Shown here: positions 36,501-54,622 of the stretch, piece after piece
Layout of the letters: each line of letters starts with the position of its first letter
How positions within the stretch are numbered: position 1 is the stretch's first letter
From: Lithospermum erythrorhizon
Lineage: Eukaryota; Streptophyta; Magnoliopsida; Boraginales; Boraginaceae
Direction: 5' to 3'
Assembly: GCA_019722365.1 (NCBI GenBank)
Contig: JADFUC010001469.1
Location: 62,001 to 126,000, forward strand
Length of the DNA stretch: 64,000 nt
Notes under the pieces: model-generated
What the model saw: only the letters and a program-made list of their open reading frames with translations
What the model was told of the DNA's origin: nothing
Database searches by the model: none
Program-made: the position numbers and the translations under genes

Positions 36501-38047
36501 CACCTAAATGAGAACAAAGGTTTAGCTTATAGATTCTCTCTTTCATTTTAAAATTTAAAATTTATTTCAAGGAGTTAGTTGTTTTTTCTTGTTCAATAGT
36601 TTAAAATGTTCAAGGAGTTAGTAAAAGAATGTATATTAACTATTAAGTTACCGGTTACCACCCATTTTACGGTTTAGCAAAAATAAGAGAAAAAAGAAAA
36701 CAGACAATACCCCTGCTTGGTCACATATCCTCAAATAACCATTGACAATATTTTCGACTTTACGCCTCTCAACCTCTTGATATTCTTTAATTCGATTCTC
36801 TCTGCTAGCACTTTTGAGAAACAATGCAGACCCTGTGAATATACGCCGTAGATGTATTAAAATTGTCACATACTAAAACATAAAATAATATAATGGAACA
36901 TGAGTTGAGTCATTATTCTATGTCACATTTGATCTAGTGCGGCTAAAAGTATAGATATATATGATGCTAATATATAGCTTACTGTATGGAACATCAAGAG
37001 GGGGCACATGAACATGAAGAATGCAAATTTGCTTTGGTTTAAGATTGCATAATGCCCAAATCAAGTTTGGTTCACTCTCTTCTACATCTTCCCCAATCGC
37101 TACATAGACATGATGATCATCATCATATGATAATTCTGTTCTTTCTCCAGCTTCTTGTTGAGGTTTTTGGTAGGTATTTGGACTTCCTTGATGTATTTGC
37201 CTAAGTTCCACGAATCAGTTAATAAAGATAACGATTTAATAATAATAATAATAATAACTTATGATTCGTAAAATGACTATTTCATTAAGAAATGGATTGG
37301 TAGAGAGGGTATATATACCTTGAATATGAGAAGAATCCTTCAGATATTACCCAAATGTAGCAGAAATTAGGTGCATATTTGCAGACATACCCAGCTTTCT
37401 TAGCTCCTATTACTAGCTTCTTGATACCATGAGTACATATGAACTCTATAATCCCCTTCTCTATAGAATCTCTTGTAAAAAATAGAATCTCTGCTGCCAC
37501 CTAAATGAGAATCTAACCTTAAAATCCATTCAATCTAAAACTTGAGAAAAAAATAATTAAAAAAGTAAGACAATACTTCTTCTTGGACACAAATCCTCAA
37601 GTATCCATTGATGACTCTTTCAACTTTACGCCTCTCAATTTCTTGATATTCTCTAAGTCGATTTTCTCTGCCAACAGTCTTAAGAAACATTGCCGACCCT
37701 GACAATACAAAACGTATAAATAAAAACGCAATACTTGTTAATCTCGTAGAAAAGCACACCTCATGGACATTCATATGAGAGTTCTCTAAACTTGTCCATA
37801 CTATTGAAGCAATATATTTTCAAATAATAAATGTCATCCAAATTCATAATATATATAGCTTACTGAATGGAATACTAAGAGGGGGAACATGAACATGAAG
37901 AATGCAAACTTTATTAGGTGTAAGATTGGATAATGCCCAAGTCAAGTTGGGTTGACTCTCTTCTACATCTTCCCCCATAGCTACATAGACGTTATCATTG
38001 TCATCTTCATATGATATTGATCCCCTTGATCTTCCAGCCTTATCCAT
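33560..38047 (-). CDS. PUB33: U-box protein with tandem USP modules and kinase domain (PUB33-like)
   Basis: Twelve exons, all in phase, give 966 residues: 38047-37864, 37698-37577, 37500-37319, 37200-36983, 36832-36711, 36503-36322, 36205-35950, 35848-35789, 35717-35580, 35408-34872, 34580-33867, 33745-33560. Two universal-stress-protein-like modules occupy residues 1-162 and 163-336 (VYVAMGEDVEES and VYVAIGEDVEES; ICTHGIKKLV in both). A coiled coil follows at about 490-600, then a kinase-like domain about 615-890, then a C-terminal U-box (FLCPITQ, EPVIAADGFSYE). The family normally has one USP module and about 830 residues. Exon 6 needs a GC donor (AAG|GCAATG). A GT donor eight bases on would put TGA in frame. 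The kinase has VYGDLKPSN and GDLG in place of HRD and DFG, and a weak glycine loop. The U-box should act as a ubiquitin ligase; the kinase may be inactive. Targets unknown. Confidence 0.88.
34695..34745 (-). repeat. Fold-back element related to 12395-12453
   Basis: TTATTTGAATG and, 20 bases on, GGTCATTCAAATAAAACGAA form inverted arms like those downstream of the RHB1A gene. It lies in the intron between kinase-coding exons 10 and 11 of the U-box gene. Half-copies lie near 35478 (TCATTCAAATAAAAACGG). Confidence 0.5.
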
Positions 38048-38807
38048 TATCCCTCTAGTTTTATTTATTCCAACAAAACATTAACTTCTACTCATATATT
38101 TTCTCTCCTTTTAATCATGAGTGACATTTTGGTATAAGGGAAAGACGAGGAGACAACTTAATTATTAGAAGCAATACTAAGGAAATTTAACAACTCCACC
38201 CCCTTCTGAATTTCATTTTTGTTACATAATATTATTCAAGTCAATACATACACAGGAGACTTGATCTTGTTTAAACTTCTGACTTTTGTTTTAATATTAT
38301 GTTAGTTATTATAAGGTCTGTATTCTGGAATTTGGTAAGGCACCATATTTCCTAAAATTATAATTATACTTCCCTGAATAATTCCAAAGTTGCTCACTAT
38401 TCTTTCCAAGTAACTTTTTGTTACCATCAAGGAAACTAAGAAAATGATAACTTAAGTAAAATTTAATACTTATAGTACGAACTCGATTGAGCTTCGAGCA
38501 GAGTCGGGTTACCTGATCCGCCATTAGCCCTACTGGACCATACAAAAACCTAGTTAGATCAAGGAATGATCAACAAAGTAGACACTAAAATAAATATAAT
38601 CACTAATGTACACGAATTTGGGTCTACTAATAAGTGTGTTTTTGTTTAGGAAAGCTCGATACAATATCGGTAAAACAAACACACCATAAAGATAATTCCG
38701 AAACAAATCACTCATTCTTTTCGGGGCTAAAACATAATGGGGAATATGATATATTTCTGATTTTTGAATTCAACTCCTGAAAGTAGATATAATATGAAGT
38801 GTTTTAG
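38048..38807. other. Intergenic between U-box gene 5' end and DCC1 3' end
   Basis: AT-rich; the promoter of the U-box gene and the 3' UTR of DCC1 are expected here. No other gene or repeat is recognised. Confidence 0.45.
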
Positions 38808-40395
38808 TCATCTTGCACTAAAGATAGGATCTGCATCAGCAGTTGGCTGAGTTCTTCGAGTATATTTAAGAAGTATGCCTTCTGAAGAAAGTCCTGGCAC
38901 CTTCAAATCCCTATAATAACAAGGAAACATGCAAAAGCTATATCAGATATCATCAACATGCCCCAATGTCTATGAAAAGGCTTCTGTCTAAGCGGGATGA
39001 GGGGTCCGATAGTATGCAGCTTTACCCCAATGATAACAGGGAGCTCTTTCCGAATTAACCCAAGAGTGAAGTGCAAATAACTATCTACTACTTCACAACA
39101 TATAAAAAGCTATATCACACATAATATGAAAAATAAGCCAAAGATGAACATTAGCAAATTTTGAGTAACTGTGCTAGAAGCTTTAAAGAAATTATGAGGA
39201 ACATAGCAAAATTAGACCTGATATATGGTTGTAGGTCTTTCCACTCCCACTTAGGCCTTTCCATGAAGAGTTTCGAAAAACGCTCTGCTGGATTTAATGG
39301 AAGAGAAGATACACTAAAGGCATAGACCCTGGCCTCTATTCCAATCCTCTCTGTTAAAACCTCCCCTTCTAACATATCAAAAGTAGGACACATCTTATTC
39401 GGAACTTTCTGGATCCACATTTCCATGAAAGTTTCCAATTTCATTTTATGCCCTCCTAAGATTCCTCTAGCATAATGCACACAGACTCGTCTTTCATCTA
39501 ATTTCCACATTCGACTCCCTTCGCCAAGCTTGCTACAGTATACTTGCAAACAATGCTTTGCAATGGTCTGAGGATACCCATCTGCTTCTAATTCTGTTAT
39601 AACTTCATTCTCGTTAAGTGCATTCAGTGCCCATTTATGCTGTTCAACGTTAAGAAAAAACATGTCTAACATTCTGTCAACATACTTCCCATCCAGTATT
39701 CGCCAATAACTGTTGATCTCCACAGCTGAAAGAGCTTCTAGTCCAGATCTAAGCTCCTCGTTACTAGCCTGTACCAGCTCAACAAGATCATCCCATCTAT
39801 ACAAACCCATTATATTTCTCTCTGACAATTCTGAGTCTTCCATTTCTGATTCATCCTCGAAACTGTATGGTCTTTGAGAGAGGAGCAGCTTAAGCTTATC
39901 CAATTTCGGAGCAGCCTCAACAAGCTCCATAACTCCAGTAGCTACTTTTAGTACAGATCCAATCACCATGCCGTCGCAACTATTGTCATTAATATCATGA
40001 GAAATTGTTTGATCGTGTGACTCCTCATAAGGGGGCATTAGGAATACGGAATTAGATGTCCCAACAAATTTAACTGCATATGTTTTCGATTCTGTGCAAA
40101 GAACTGCATCTTCATCCTGCTGTCCTCTAACAGTCACCCTACAGAATGGTTCAACAGAAAGAACTATTATAAGCATTATATGGGGAAAAACACCTAAGTT
40201 GGAGTGAACATAAAAGCTTTCTAAAGACCTTTGGTTGAGGATATCAGGAATGAGTTTTTCATCAAGTTCAAGGAGCATCAAATCATCGTGAGCACCGAAT
40301 AAAGTGTGATAAGCGATAGAGATAGATGAGTTAGGCTGAATGTTAAGGACTGCTTCTGCTCCTCCTCTACCTATTTGTTTCTCTTCAATCTCCAT
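38808..40395 (-). CDS. DCC1: Sister chromatid cohesion protein DCC1
   Basis: Exons 40395-40229, 40138-39218 and 38910-38808 join in phase to 396 residues; human DSCC1 has 393. DCC1 is a subunit of the alternative clamp loader CTF18-RFC, acting with CTF8 in loading PCNA and in cohesion during S phase. Recognisable family blocks are the N-terminal YHTLFGAHDDLMLLELDE, AVKFVGTSNSVFL in the middle, the acidic YRWDDLVELVQAS segment, and winged-helix regions toward the C-terminus. The family supports a nuclear location. Intron 1 (40228-40139) is exactly 90 bases and has no in-frame stop, so a retained form would add 30 residues. The family match favours splicing it out, giving NQR-VTVRGQ. Intron 2 holds SINE-like debris. 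A separate 5' UTR exon lies upstream. Confidence 0.92.
38956..39090 (-). repeat. SINE-like remnant in DCC1 intron 2
   Basis: AACATGCCCCAATG, GGGGTCCGATAGTATGCAGC, TTTACCCC and CTCTTTCCGA occur in the order of a plant Au-type SINE 3' region (GGATC-GGTATG-CAG-CTTACCCC...CTGTTTCCGA). It shares its start with debris at 31535. It is diverged, and its ends are not fixed. Confidence 0.5.
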
Positions 40396-40507
40396 TTTGC
40401 ACTTCCTGAACTGTTAAGAAATAAATAAGTGAAGACAAGGAGATATGAAGTTAACTTAGAACCTCTCCATCCCTCCCAATGACCTGAACCACTCGCCAAA
40501 ATAAATA

Positions 40508-40640
40508 CTCCATCCATCCCATAAAGATTGTCTACTTTTACTCATTTTTCATGTCATGTTACTTGTCCCATTTGACCAATTTTTACATGCAGTTTAGGTA
40601 ATAGACCAACTTTAACTAGTATTAAAATATTGTATCTTAA
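40508..40640. mobile_element. MITE end (Stowaway-like), in the DCC1 5' UTR intron
   Basis: TACTCCATCCATCCCATAA is a classic Stowaway terminus preceded by TA. No matching inverted end is seen within 250 bases, so this is probably a truncated copy. The right boundary is approximate. Confidence 0.45.
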
Positions 40641-41332
40641 ATTCTTGAAAAAGTCAAAACACTGCACTTCGATACTTCGTATTTATAAACTAAGCACTAT
40701 GGTTACTATTCATATAGTAACATGTTTCAAGGCTCTGAAACATACAATAAGATATTAAGATCCACAACAAATCATTAAATTACATAAAAAAGAGTAACAA
40801 AATTCCCATATTGTGCTTGCATATAAATCTCTCACAATGAAATTTTGAGAATACCCTAGTACCCAACACATCGGAATATAATCACCTTAATTGGACATAC
40901 AACAAGAGCAAGCATAAAATGATTTATATAAGTTGATAAACATAACCCAACCAAACTAAGTCTTACTCACTAAACGAAATCGGCTATATGAATATGACTC
41001 TCCATTCATCATCGTGTTTCATATTAGTTGACAGTCTAGCAAAATTTCTTTGTTATATTTAATAAATAAATTGTATTCATCTTATTAACTTTATTTCTGG
41101 CTCCTAATATTCATTTCATTAATCCCAAGTGCATATATATAGTTGCTAACCATAAAAAACTAAAATAATTTATAGTGAAAATGACGAATAATTGATTAAC
41201 TCATTCAATTTCAGATCAAATTAATACATAAATAAAAAATGATTAAATAACAACCTATGCATATCTTCTATATAAACAGAAAAATAAGGCAATAAATATA
41301 CGAAAGATATTTGAATTAAAGATGATTATTAC

Positions 41333-41550
41333 CTCTGAGATTTGCTGAGGTTGTCTTGTCTTAGAGTTGTCGTGTTTAAAGGCGGAAATGGGAGGCATGG
41401 GACATTTGGGTCATTAAAACACAGCTGCATTTGTTCACAAATCTTTGTTATCCAGAATAAGCTTGTGTCGCCATTTCTTGATCGTTGTGGATTCGAAATG
41501 ATTAAAATGAAATTGTAGTCTCTTGCTCGAGTCATGAAGGAATGCCATTA
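41333..41550 (-). other. Probable 5' UTR exon of DCC1
   Basis: On the minus strand the donor CTCAGAG|GTAATA (exon end 41333) pairs with acceptor AGTTCAG (ends 40406), ten bases before the DCC1 ATG. The 5' UTR intron would be about 925 bases. The upstream limit is a guess. A 68-codon open frame crosses the donor and shows no family resemblance. Confidence 0.5.
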
Positions 41551-42344
41551 TTAAAAGATTGAACGATCTTTATATTTCACTTTTACCCTTCATACTAATT
41601 GACTTACAAATTTGTAATATTTGTCATTGACCCGAATATAAAGAGATATGTATTACCAAGCAATTATTACATTAAATATAGCATAGTGCGAGGGAAGCGT
41701 TGAAGTACAGGCGATCGAGTTGATGAAGAGTTACGTAGGAGGGAAGGTTAGAAATAGCCCAGGATTAGGAGTTATTAGTCGGTAGGATATTGTTATATCG
41801 AGTCTAGTCGGATTAAGGATAAACTATTTATATATAGTAGTCGGATCAGCCGTCTGAGAAATATTATTACATTGATTTGAATGGATTGGTAATTTAGGTG
41901 AGTAGTAGAAGTTTGAAGATTGTCTTCTTGAATTCATTATCGATAGCTTGTAAAACATTAGTGGTGGATGTGAATCAGCCTGGCCGAGTGTTTTTTCGTT
42001 CTTTGCTTATTTGATCGTAGTTAACGTCGATAAATATATTCGTTGATCGATTATTTAGGGTTCAAGTTTATTAGGGTTTTCGATAGACTTGTGATGATCT
42101 GTCGTCCATTAATTTCAATAAAACCAACCTTTAAGTAGATAAATGATAGTGGGGTATGATAGTATCACTTTAGTTCGCAAGTGAGCAAAGTCACAAACAT
42201 ATGGGAGGCAACAAACAAACAAGAAGTTTCCAAGTGAACAACAGCAAACAATTTGAACTTCCACAAGTAATTAATGGTCTGAATCCATCACCATATCAAG
42301 ACAAGAAGGATAAAATGAATACAAATTCGGCAGCTATGATACAT
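41551..42344. other. Intergenic between DCC1 and DRP1
   Basis: Contains the likely DCC1 promoter and the DRP1 3' UTR. The stretch 41690-42140 is GC-richer and T/G-rich with AATAAAACC near 42117, reminiscent of an LTR retrotransposon end, but no coding trace or second repeat is visible. Confidence 0.4.
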
Positions 42345-45300
42345 TCAACATATAGAATTGCTACATTTAGTCATTTGCATTACCGAGACCATGTTACAGA
42401 ATCGATCTGCGTCCCTTGTAGGTAGTAACTCTAGCCTTTTTGCAGCTTCGTGTCTCCTCTCCATCAAGACCGGATCTTCATCTAATAGCTCAGAGTTGTT
42501 TGCCTAGGCCAAGCATGCATATAAGAAAAAGTAGAGGCAAAGTTTGTGGCACTTCATCTAAATGTCAATAAGAGCAACCTTATCTATGTTCAATATCATT
42601 TCCAAAAATGCATATGCTCGAAAGTTGTGTGTATTGGAAGCTTGAAAGTTATATATGAGGGAAGAAGTTAAAATACCTCTTTCTTTCCAACTTGGGTGTA
42701 GAAATAATTCAGTAAGTTCTTTTTAGCCTCTCCAACTTGACAATATACCACAGCCTTTGGAATACTGTTCTTAAGAGTGTCGGAAACCATATTCACGTAT
42801 GAAGATACATTTGAAGCTATCCGTCTGAAATGCCCCTCAGCATATCTGTCTACTGTTGTTGAAGCTGGATTTCCACCTTTCTCTACTTCTTGCGGAAGTT
42901 TTCTGAAGAAATCAACTGACAGGTATGAAGCTTCCATGTCCACCAACCGAAGGACTGTCTTCTTACTTTCATCTTTAAATCTATCCAAGGATTCATAAGC
43001 TGCTGCTGCTATCGCAGCTTCAAGAGATGGAAACCGCTTCAGTTCCTGCTTAAAAAGGAAATCAGAAAAAAGAGACTGGAAAACAGGTACGTTTTATACT
43101 AACAGGAAATACTAAGAATTATACCTCACATTCTCCTAGTGACTTCCTAACAAGTTCCTTCAAGACAAAGTGAACCTGAATTTTTCGATAGATTAAGATA
43201 TTTGAAGATATATTAACAGAAATCCGAATGACAGAAATGATCAAGAAATGCTTACAGCATCCACGGAAGATTCAGCTGGGCCTCTAAAATAATTCAACGA
43301 CCCCTCTATAAGCCGCCGATAACCTTGCTCAGGTGCAATTAAGTGTGGCTGATAACCGTCTGCCTCTGAAACCATTTTCTTGACACTCTGTATAGAGAGA
43401 TGCCGATCAAAAGGAAGCTTCCGTAAAGCAGCTGGAAGCTGATTGTCAAAAACTCCATATATGCGATCTCCTCCTGGACGACTGAGATGAGGAACAAGGT
43501 CAAGCTCATAAGAGGATTAATAGCAGAGTTAAGACGAATGTTTTTTAAACAATCTAAGACATACTTCTGAGATTAAGTATAACACTGTAATCAGAAAGGT
43601 ATTAATGAGTTTACACTACTATTCATTACTCATTTGTGACACACAATACTCGCAGAAAGGGTTTTCTATAGAACTACATAATACCAGCTATTTTGGTGTA
43701 CTCCTATAGCAAGATATGCAATTACCCAACAAAAAAACTAGAGTAAATAATAATTGAACTAGAGGAGCAACAAAATCTTGATGCAAATTTTCCAGTGGGG
43801 CAGTATTGACTGTAAGTAACACAAACAACGAAATGGAAGTAAACTTTAAATTTTGAGAAAAAGCTCTAAAATTATGGACATACCCTCCATCCAGATGCTC
43901 TTTAAATATCTTGTCAAAAGCACGGCACATTTCCAGGATAGTATACAACTGAGCCTGGAGAGCAGTATCAGATCATTGGTAATAGTCATGATAAACCGTA
44001 CATAAAAAATAACAATAAACGTATCCTAGCATGCTTACCCCTGCATCACCAGCAATAGGTCTTCCCATGTGATCAAGCTCAGATTCAAGTTCTTCTATAT
44101 TCTTATTGATTAATGACGTAATACTTGGTATTCTTGCCTTAATGACTGACTCCAAGTGCTGAAAACATAAAGGTTAAAGGCACTGTATTTTTGCAATACA
44201 TTACAAGAATATGAAATCGAGCAAAAAACCAAAAGTATACCTGTGAGAGAAGTTTAGCAAGATACTCTGAACCCATTTTGTTAGCTAAATGACTATAGTC
44301 GGGACTTGTAGCAAAATATTCACGCTCTTTTCTTCGTGCAGCAATCATATCAACATTTTTATTAATATCTTGTTGTGAACGATTGACAATTCCTACCCAT
44401 GGATGTTGCAAACGGTAAGCTCTTCCTTCAAGCACCTTCAAGGAGAGAAGAACTCACTTTACAAGTTCTATGGTTTTGACTGACTAGACAATCTTATAGA
44501 AGAATAAAGAGGAAAAACATTGAAAGCAACAATCCTGTTACTTGACAAAACTAAGATGAGGAAATCACAGTGCAACATTAATCAAGTTTTACAAAGAGTT
44601 GGAACAAAGCATCTGTAAGAAAGAAAAGGTTCTAACTGTTTCATCATATATTCATAAGAAAAGAGAGTCGAGAGAACTAGAGGAACAAAAGGCGTTCCGA
44701 TGGACATTATTTAGATTTTTTTAGAACAAGCTTACATCCAACGCATCTGTTCCTTTATCCATGAGGTCCAGCTTAGTCAGAACCCCAAAAGTACGGTCGC
44801 CTGCAATGATACATGACAGAAACTCAATGAATTGGCCCTAGCCAAGTGGAAAGCTACTAAAATCAATGAGAAACAGTAAAAATGAACCTGCTGGATCAAC
44901 TTCTCTAGAGAGTTTTATAGCATCCGAAGTGGCTATATCTTGATTAGCTGGAGATATAGCTAGTATGATACAGTTCGGCTGCAAAGTCAGAAAATAATGA
45001 CTCGGGATGATAACTAGTTAAGTGACGAAACAAAAGAGACGGTAAAAACAAGACAAGTGCAATGAGTTTGATAATCCAAATCGAAGTTGTCAAAAGATAC
45101 AATTTCATGTGGGTTTACTGATGTTTTATAAGACAGTCTTGAGCAACATATTATGGATCAATGATGCCAAAATTTATGATTAAAATTCACCAATAGCATG
45201 ATGATGCTTCAGTACCTTCTCAACATAAGAGCGGACCATGTTTTCAATATCTTGCACTATGCTTTCAGGCTGACCCTCTAAGATGGAACAGAAGGAAGAT

Positions 45301-46689
45301 GGCCATTAATTCAAAGGATCTCTTGAGAAGAGATGGACCGACTCATTTGATATTAGATAACTTACCAACAGCAACTTTGGTCAGACCGGGCAAGTCAATT
45401 AGAGTTAAGTTCACAACTGCCAGAACAAAAATTTGATGCACATTATCAGTCCACGATCTGATTCCGTTACATAATTTTGTTTAAAAAGCAACTCACCGTT
45501 TGGAGAATAGATACTGAGATGGATAGGAACAGGAGATATTTGCTTTGTCTTCCCAGTGACTCTATCAGTCTCATCTGCAATTTCTTTTCGAACCAGGGCT
45601 GCAAGAAAAAAAATATCACACCTCAAAAGTATAAGATTTGAGAAGTACATCGAAACTTCAACATTCATGGCAAGGTCAAAGGAGTTCCCCTACAAAAATC
45701 AGAGAACTGTCTACGGGGCATATGCGCAAATTCTGCATATTCCTGTGATCCATCATTAGTTTTATGCAGTTGCAGCACCAGAGGTCGCCTCGTCACAATG
45801 CCTAAATGAACCAACAACAAACCCTTATAAATCAATTACACTCATCAAGTTATAAATCATGATATGAAAATGTCATCAAACGTACCGGATCCTCGTGGCA
45901 GAAAATCCCTACCCACTATGCTCTCCAACACAGAAGACTTTCCTGAACTCTGCATTCATCTCAAAAGACAATAATAATCAACCTCGAATGAAAAACTAGT
46001 AGCAACACCTACCTCTTTGCAACCCAACATTATTGAAATAGTAATTCAAACATGTATTCAGCTCAATTAAACAAAACAATAACCAAAAAGTTTGCTCCAA
46101 ATAACGTGAAATCTTTTATAACTCAATTCAAAAGGATATTTCACCATGAAAACTAAATCAACCTTCCAATTCACATGAAATCTTTATCAAATTGAAGTCA
46201 TGACTCATTTTTCGTGTCCTAGAGAATAAAATATTTTATATTCTCTAGCTCTTAAATATAATGAAATAAACCAAAATGACTCGTTACACTAGCTATGATT
46301 TCTTATCTATTATGAAGTACTTCTTACTACAATATAGTCTTTGCAATTTGTAGTCTTTGCAATTCATTTTTTATCAACTCGAAAACAGTCTCTTGGTTAT
46401 GACAGGATTAAGACCGCATACAATTCGACCTCCTAACTCTAAGTGTATTTATAGTACATGCAACTGTTTTGTAAAGTCATGAATCATGCATGTCAATTAA
46501 CTAAATATCAAACATGACAATCTTTGTTCTTGGACAATCTTTTAGGGAAGTTACCTGACCACCAACGACAGCAACAGAAGGAAGAGCATCCCATAGAGAA
46601 GAAAATGCATTGTTGTCTCCTCCACCATAGTCCCCCAGAGCCGTACAAGCTCTTTGTATACGATTCACTAAACCAATCAAACTCTCCAT
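42345..46689 (-). CDS. DRP1E: Dynamin-related protein 1 (DRP1E/DRP1C-like), C-terminus frameshifted
   Basis: Fifteen in-phase exons give 622 residues: 46689-46555, 45949-45886, 45801-45694, 45598-45497, 45416-45366, 45277-45216, 44978-44888, 44800-44736, 44435-44241, 44158-44039, 43954-43884, 43481-43256, 43175-43125, 43045-42677, 42503-42345. The GTPase motifs are intact: G1 GGQSSGKSS, G3 DLPGLTK, G4 TKLDLMDKG. Dynamin middle and GTPase effector domains follow; there is no PH or proline-rich domain, as in all plant DRP1s. These proteins polymerise on membranes in clathrin-mediated endocytosis and cell-plate formation. After KRLEL the family ends with a short KAARDEIDSVAW-type tail. Here one extra base near 42422 shifts the frame, adding a foreign tail that ends at 42345. 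The other frame reads IDSVTWSR and stops at 42380. The closest Arabidopsis member seems to be DRP1E by the [15 protein letters not shown] block. Confidence 0.9.
46215..46300 (-). repeat. Dispersed repeat copy C, in DRP1 intron 1
   Basis: The reverse complement reads GAGTCATTTTGGTTTATTT, TATATTTAAGAGCTAGAG, then AATATAAAATATTTTATT. It matches copies A (1477) and B (31650) in order. It lies in the first intron of the dynamin gene. Confidence 0.5.
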
Positions 46690-48126
46690 TTTTGCTGCAT
46701 CTTTATTATACTCCTAGCTTATAACTTAGGCACAACTATATATTATATCAACTTACACAAAAAATATTTGAATTGTGTATGTAATTTGTTATCCCAACTT
46801 AACTAAAATATTTCAAGAACGCAAGAGAATTTGGTTTGATGAGAATTGAAAATAAAGAGTTATGGACAAATTTTATGAGTGTAACTGTATGTTATGAATA
46901 CGTCGTTTATGTAAGAGGGATCATGGTCGGGTGCACGTGTACAATTTAGAGTAACATTTGAGTTAATAATTTATTTGGGTATTAATTATGATATTTCAAA
47001 TTTCTTAAAAGAACATTCTATTATAGAAAAAGTATTTATGATCATAGATTTATTTTGACAAATACTCATATTAATTAATTTGGATTGGAGATAGTAATGA
47101 ATAATCTCATTAAATATAGTGAATATTTATTATGGTGTTCGATATTAATGATGAACATCACATACTCTTACAAATATTAGTACTTCAAATGATGGATGAG
47201 TAAAAAATGTGATGGAAGAAGTTTGAAATATTATCATTAGTATTCGCGAAATATCAAAATCAGTCGATTTTATTTTAATAATTATAGGACATTTTAATGA
47301 ATTTTGGGGCTATATTAGAAGTTTAAAAATGTAGGGTGATACAATTGATACCAACGTCATTAGATAATGTTTAGGGGATCTAATTCCAAATGCTTGTAGC
47401 ATCTTTTATTACTAGTATATATTCTTCCAAGATTTGTTTTGAATTTCGAAATCCATGGATGGTGAATTATTAGTTGCTTTGTAACGTTGGAAGAATAGGG
47501 TGGTGGACCAAAAAAATTATAAACGTTATAGATTATGGTTTGATGTTTCTAGAGGAGCTCATTTCATAGTCATGTTGGTGGACAAAATACATGGTCCACA
47601 CTAACAATATGGTTGTGAATATTGTAGATGTGTGTGTGTTGCGTAAATTATGTGGTTCATTTCCAAATATGCACCTCAAGCTCTTCTACTTTATTAATTT
47701 ATTTGGTAGAGTTAAATATTTCAATTCACAGGCTACATTCTTGGAAGTTTGTAGGCATGATGTGAAGGTTGGTAAGTGACTGAGCTTCAAAGTTCAAAAT
47801 AATACTCCAACAATGCTTTTAAAAAACAATGTAGTAACTATGATAGTTTGAAAAAAGATGCAATAACAATGACTATAATATAAACAGTGATGCTGATTTT
47901 TTTACATCAATTTTGAAGCTTAAATATGGATCCTCATCACTCCCAACTGTGTAGACCAAAATGACAATTTTATGTTACAACATATGTTCAATGGTGCATT
48001 AGTTAATAGGCTAAAAACAAATTATTTCCAAATGCCTTGTGTAAGAACAACAATAAAGCTCCAACCACGTCGAGATTAGCTTATAATTTTTGCAATGAAG
48101 AAGGGACAAGTGCTTGCCGGGGATGA
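46690..48126. other. Intergenic between DRP1 and NAD-ME2
   Basis: DRP1 promoter at the left, NAD-ME2 3' UTR at the right. The stretch 47400-47790 has balanced composition and several broken frames on the + strand (for example an open run at 47591-47779), like a decayed gene or retroelement, but I cannot assign a family. Confidence 0.4.

Positions 48127-54622
<6,496 letters not shown>

Noticed and set aside
41329..41535. 68-codon open frame on the minus strand upstream of DCC1
   Set aside because: It crosses a strong splice donor and resembles no family; the region reads better as a 5' UTR exon.
47591..47779. 62-codon frame starting MVHTNNMVVNIVDVCV
   Set aside because: Surrounding frames are broken and I could not tie it to any protein family; kept only as a remark in the intergenic entry.
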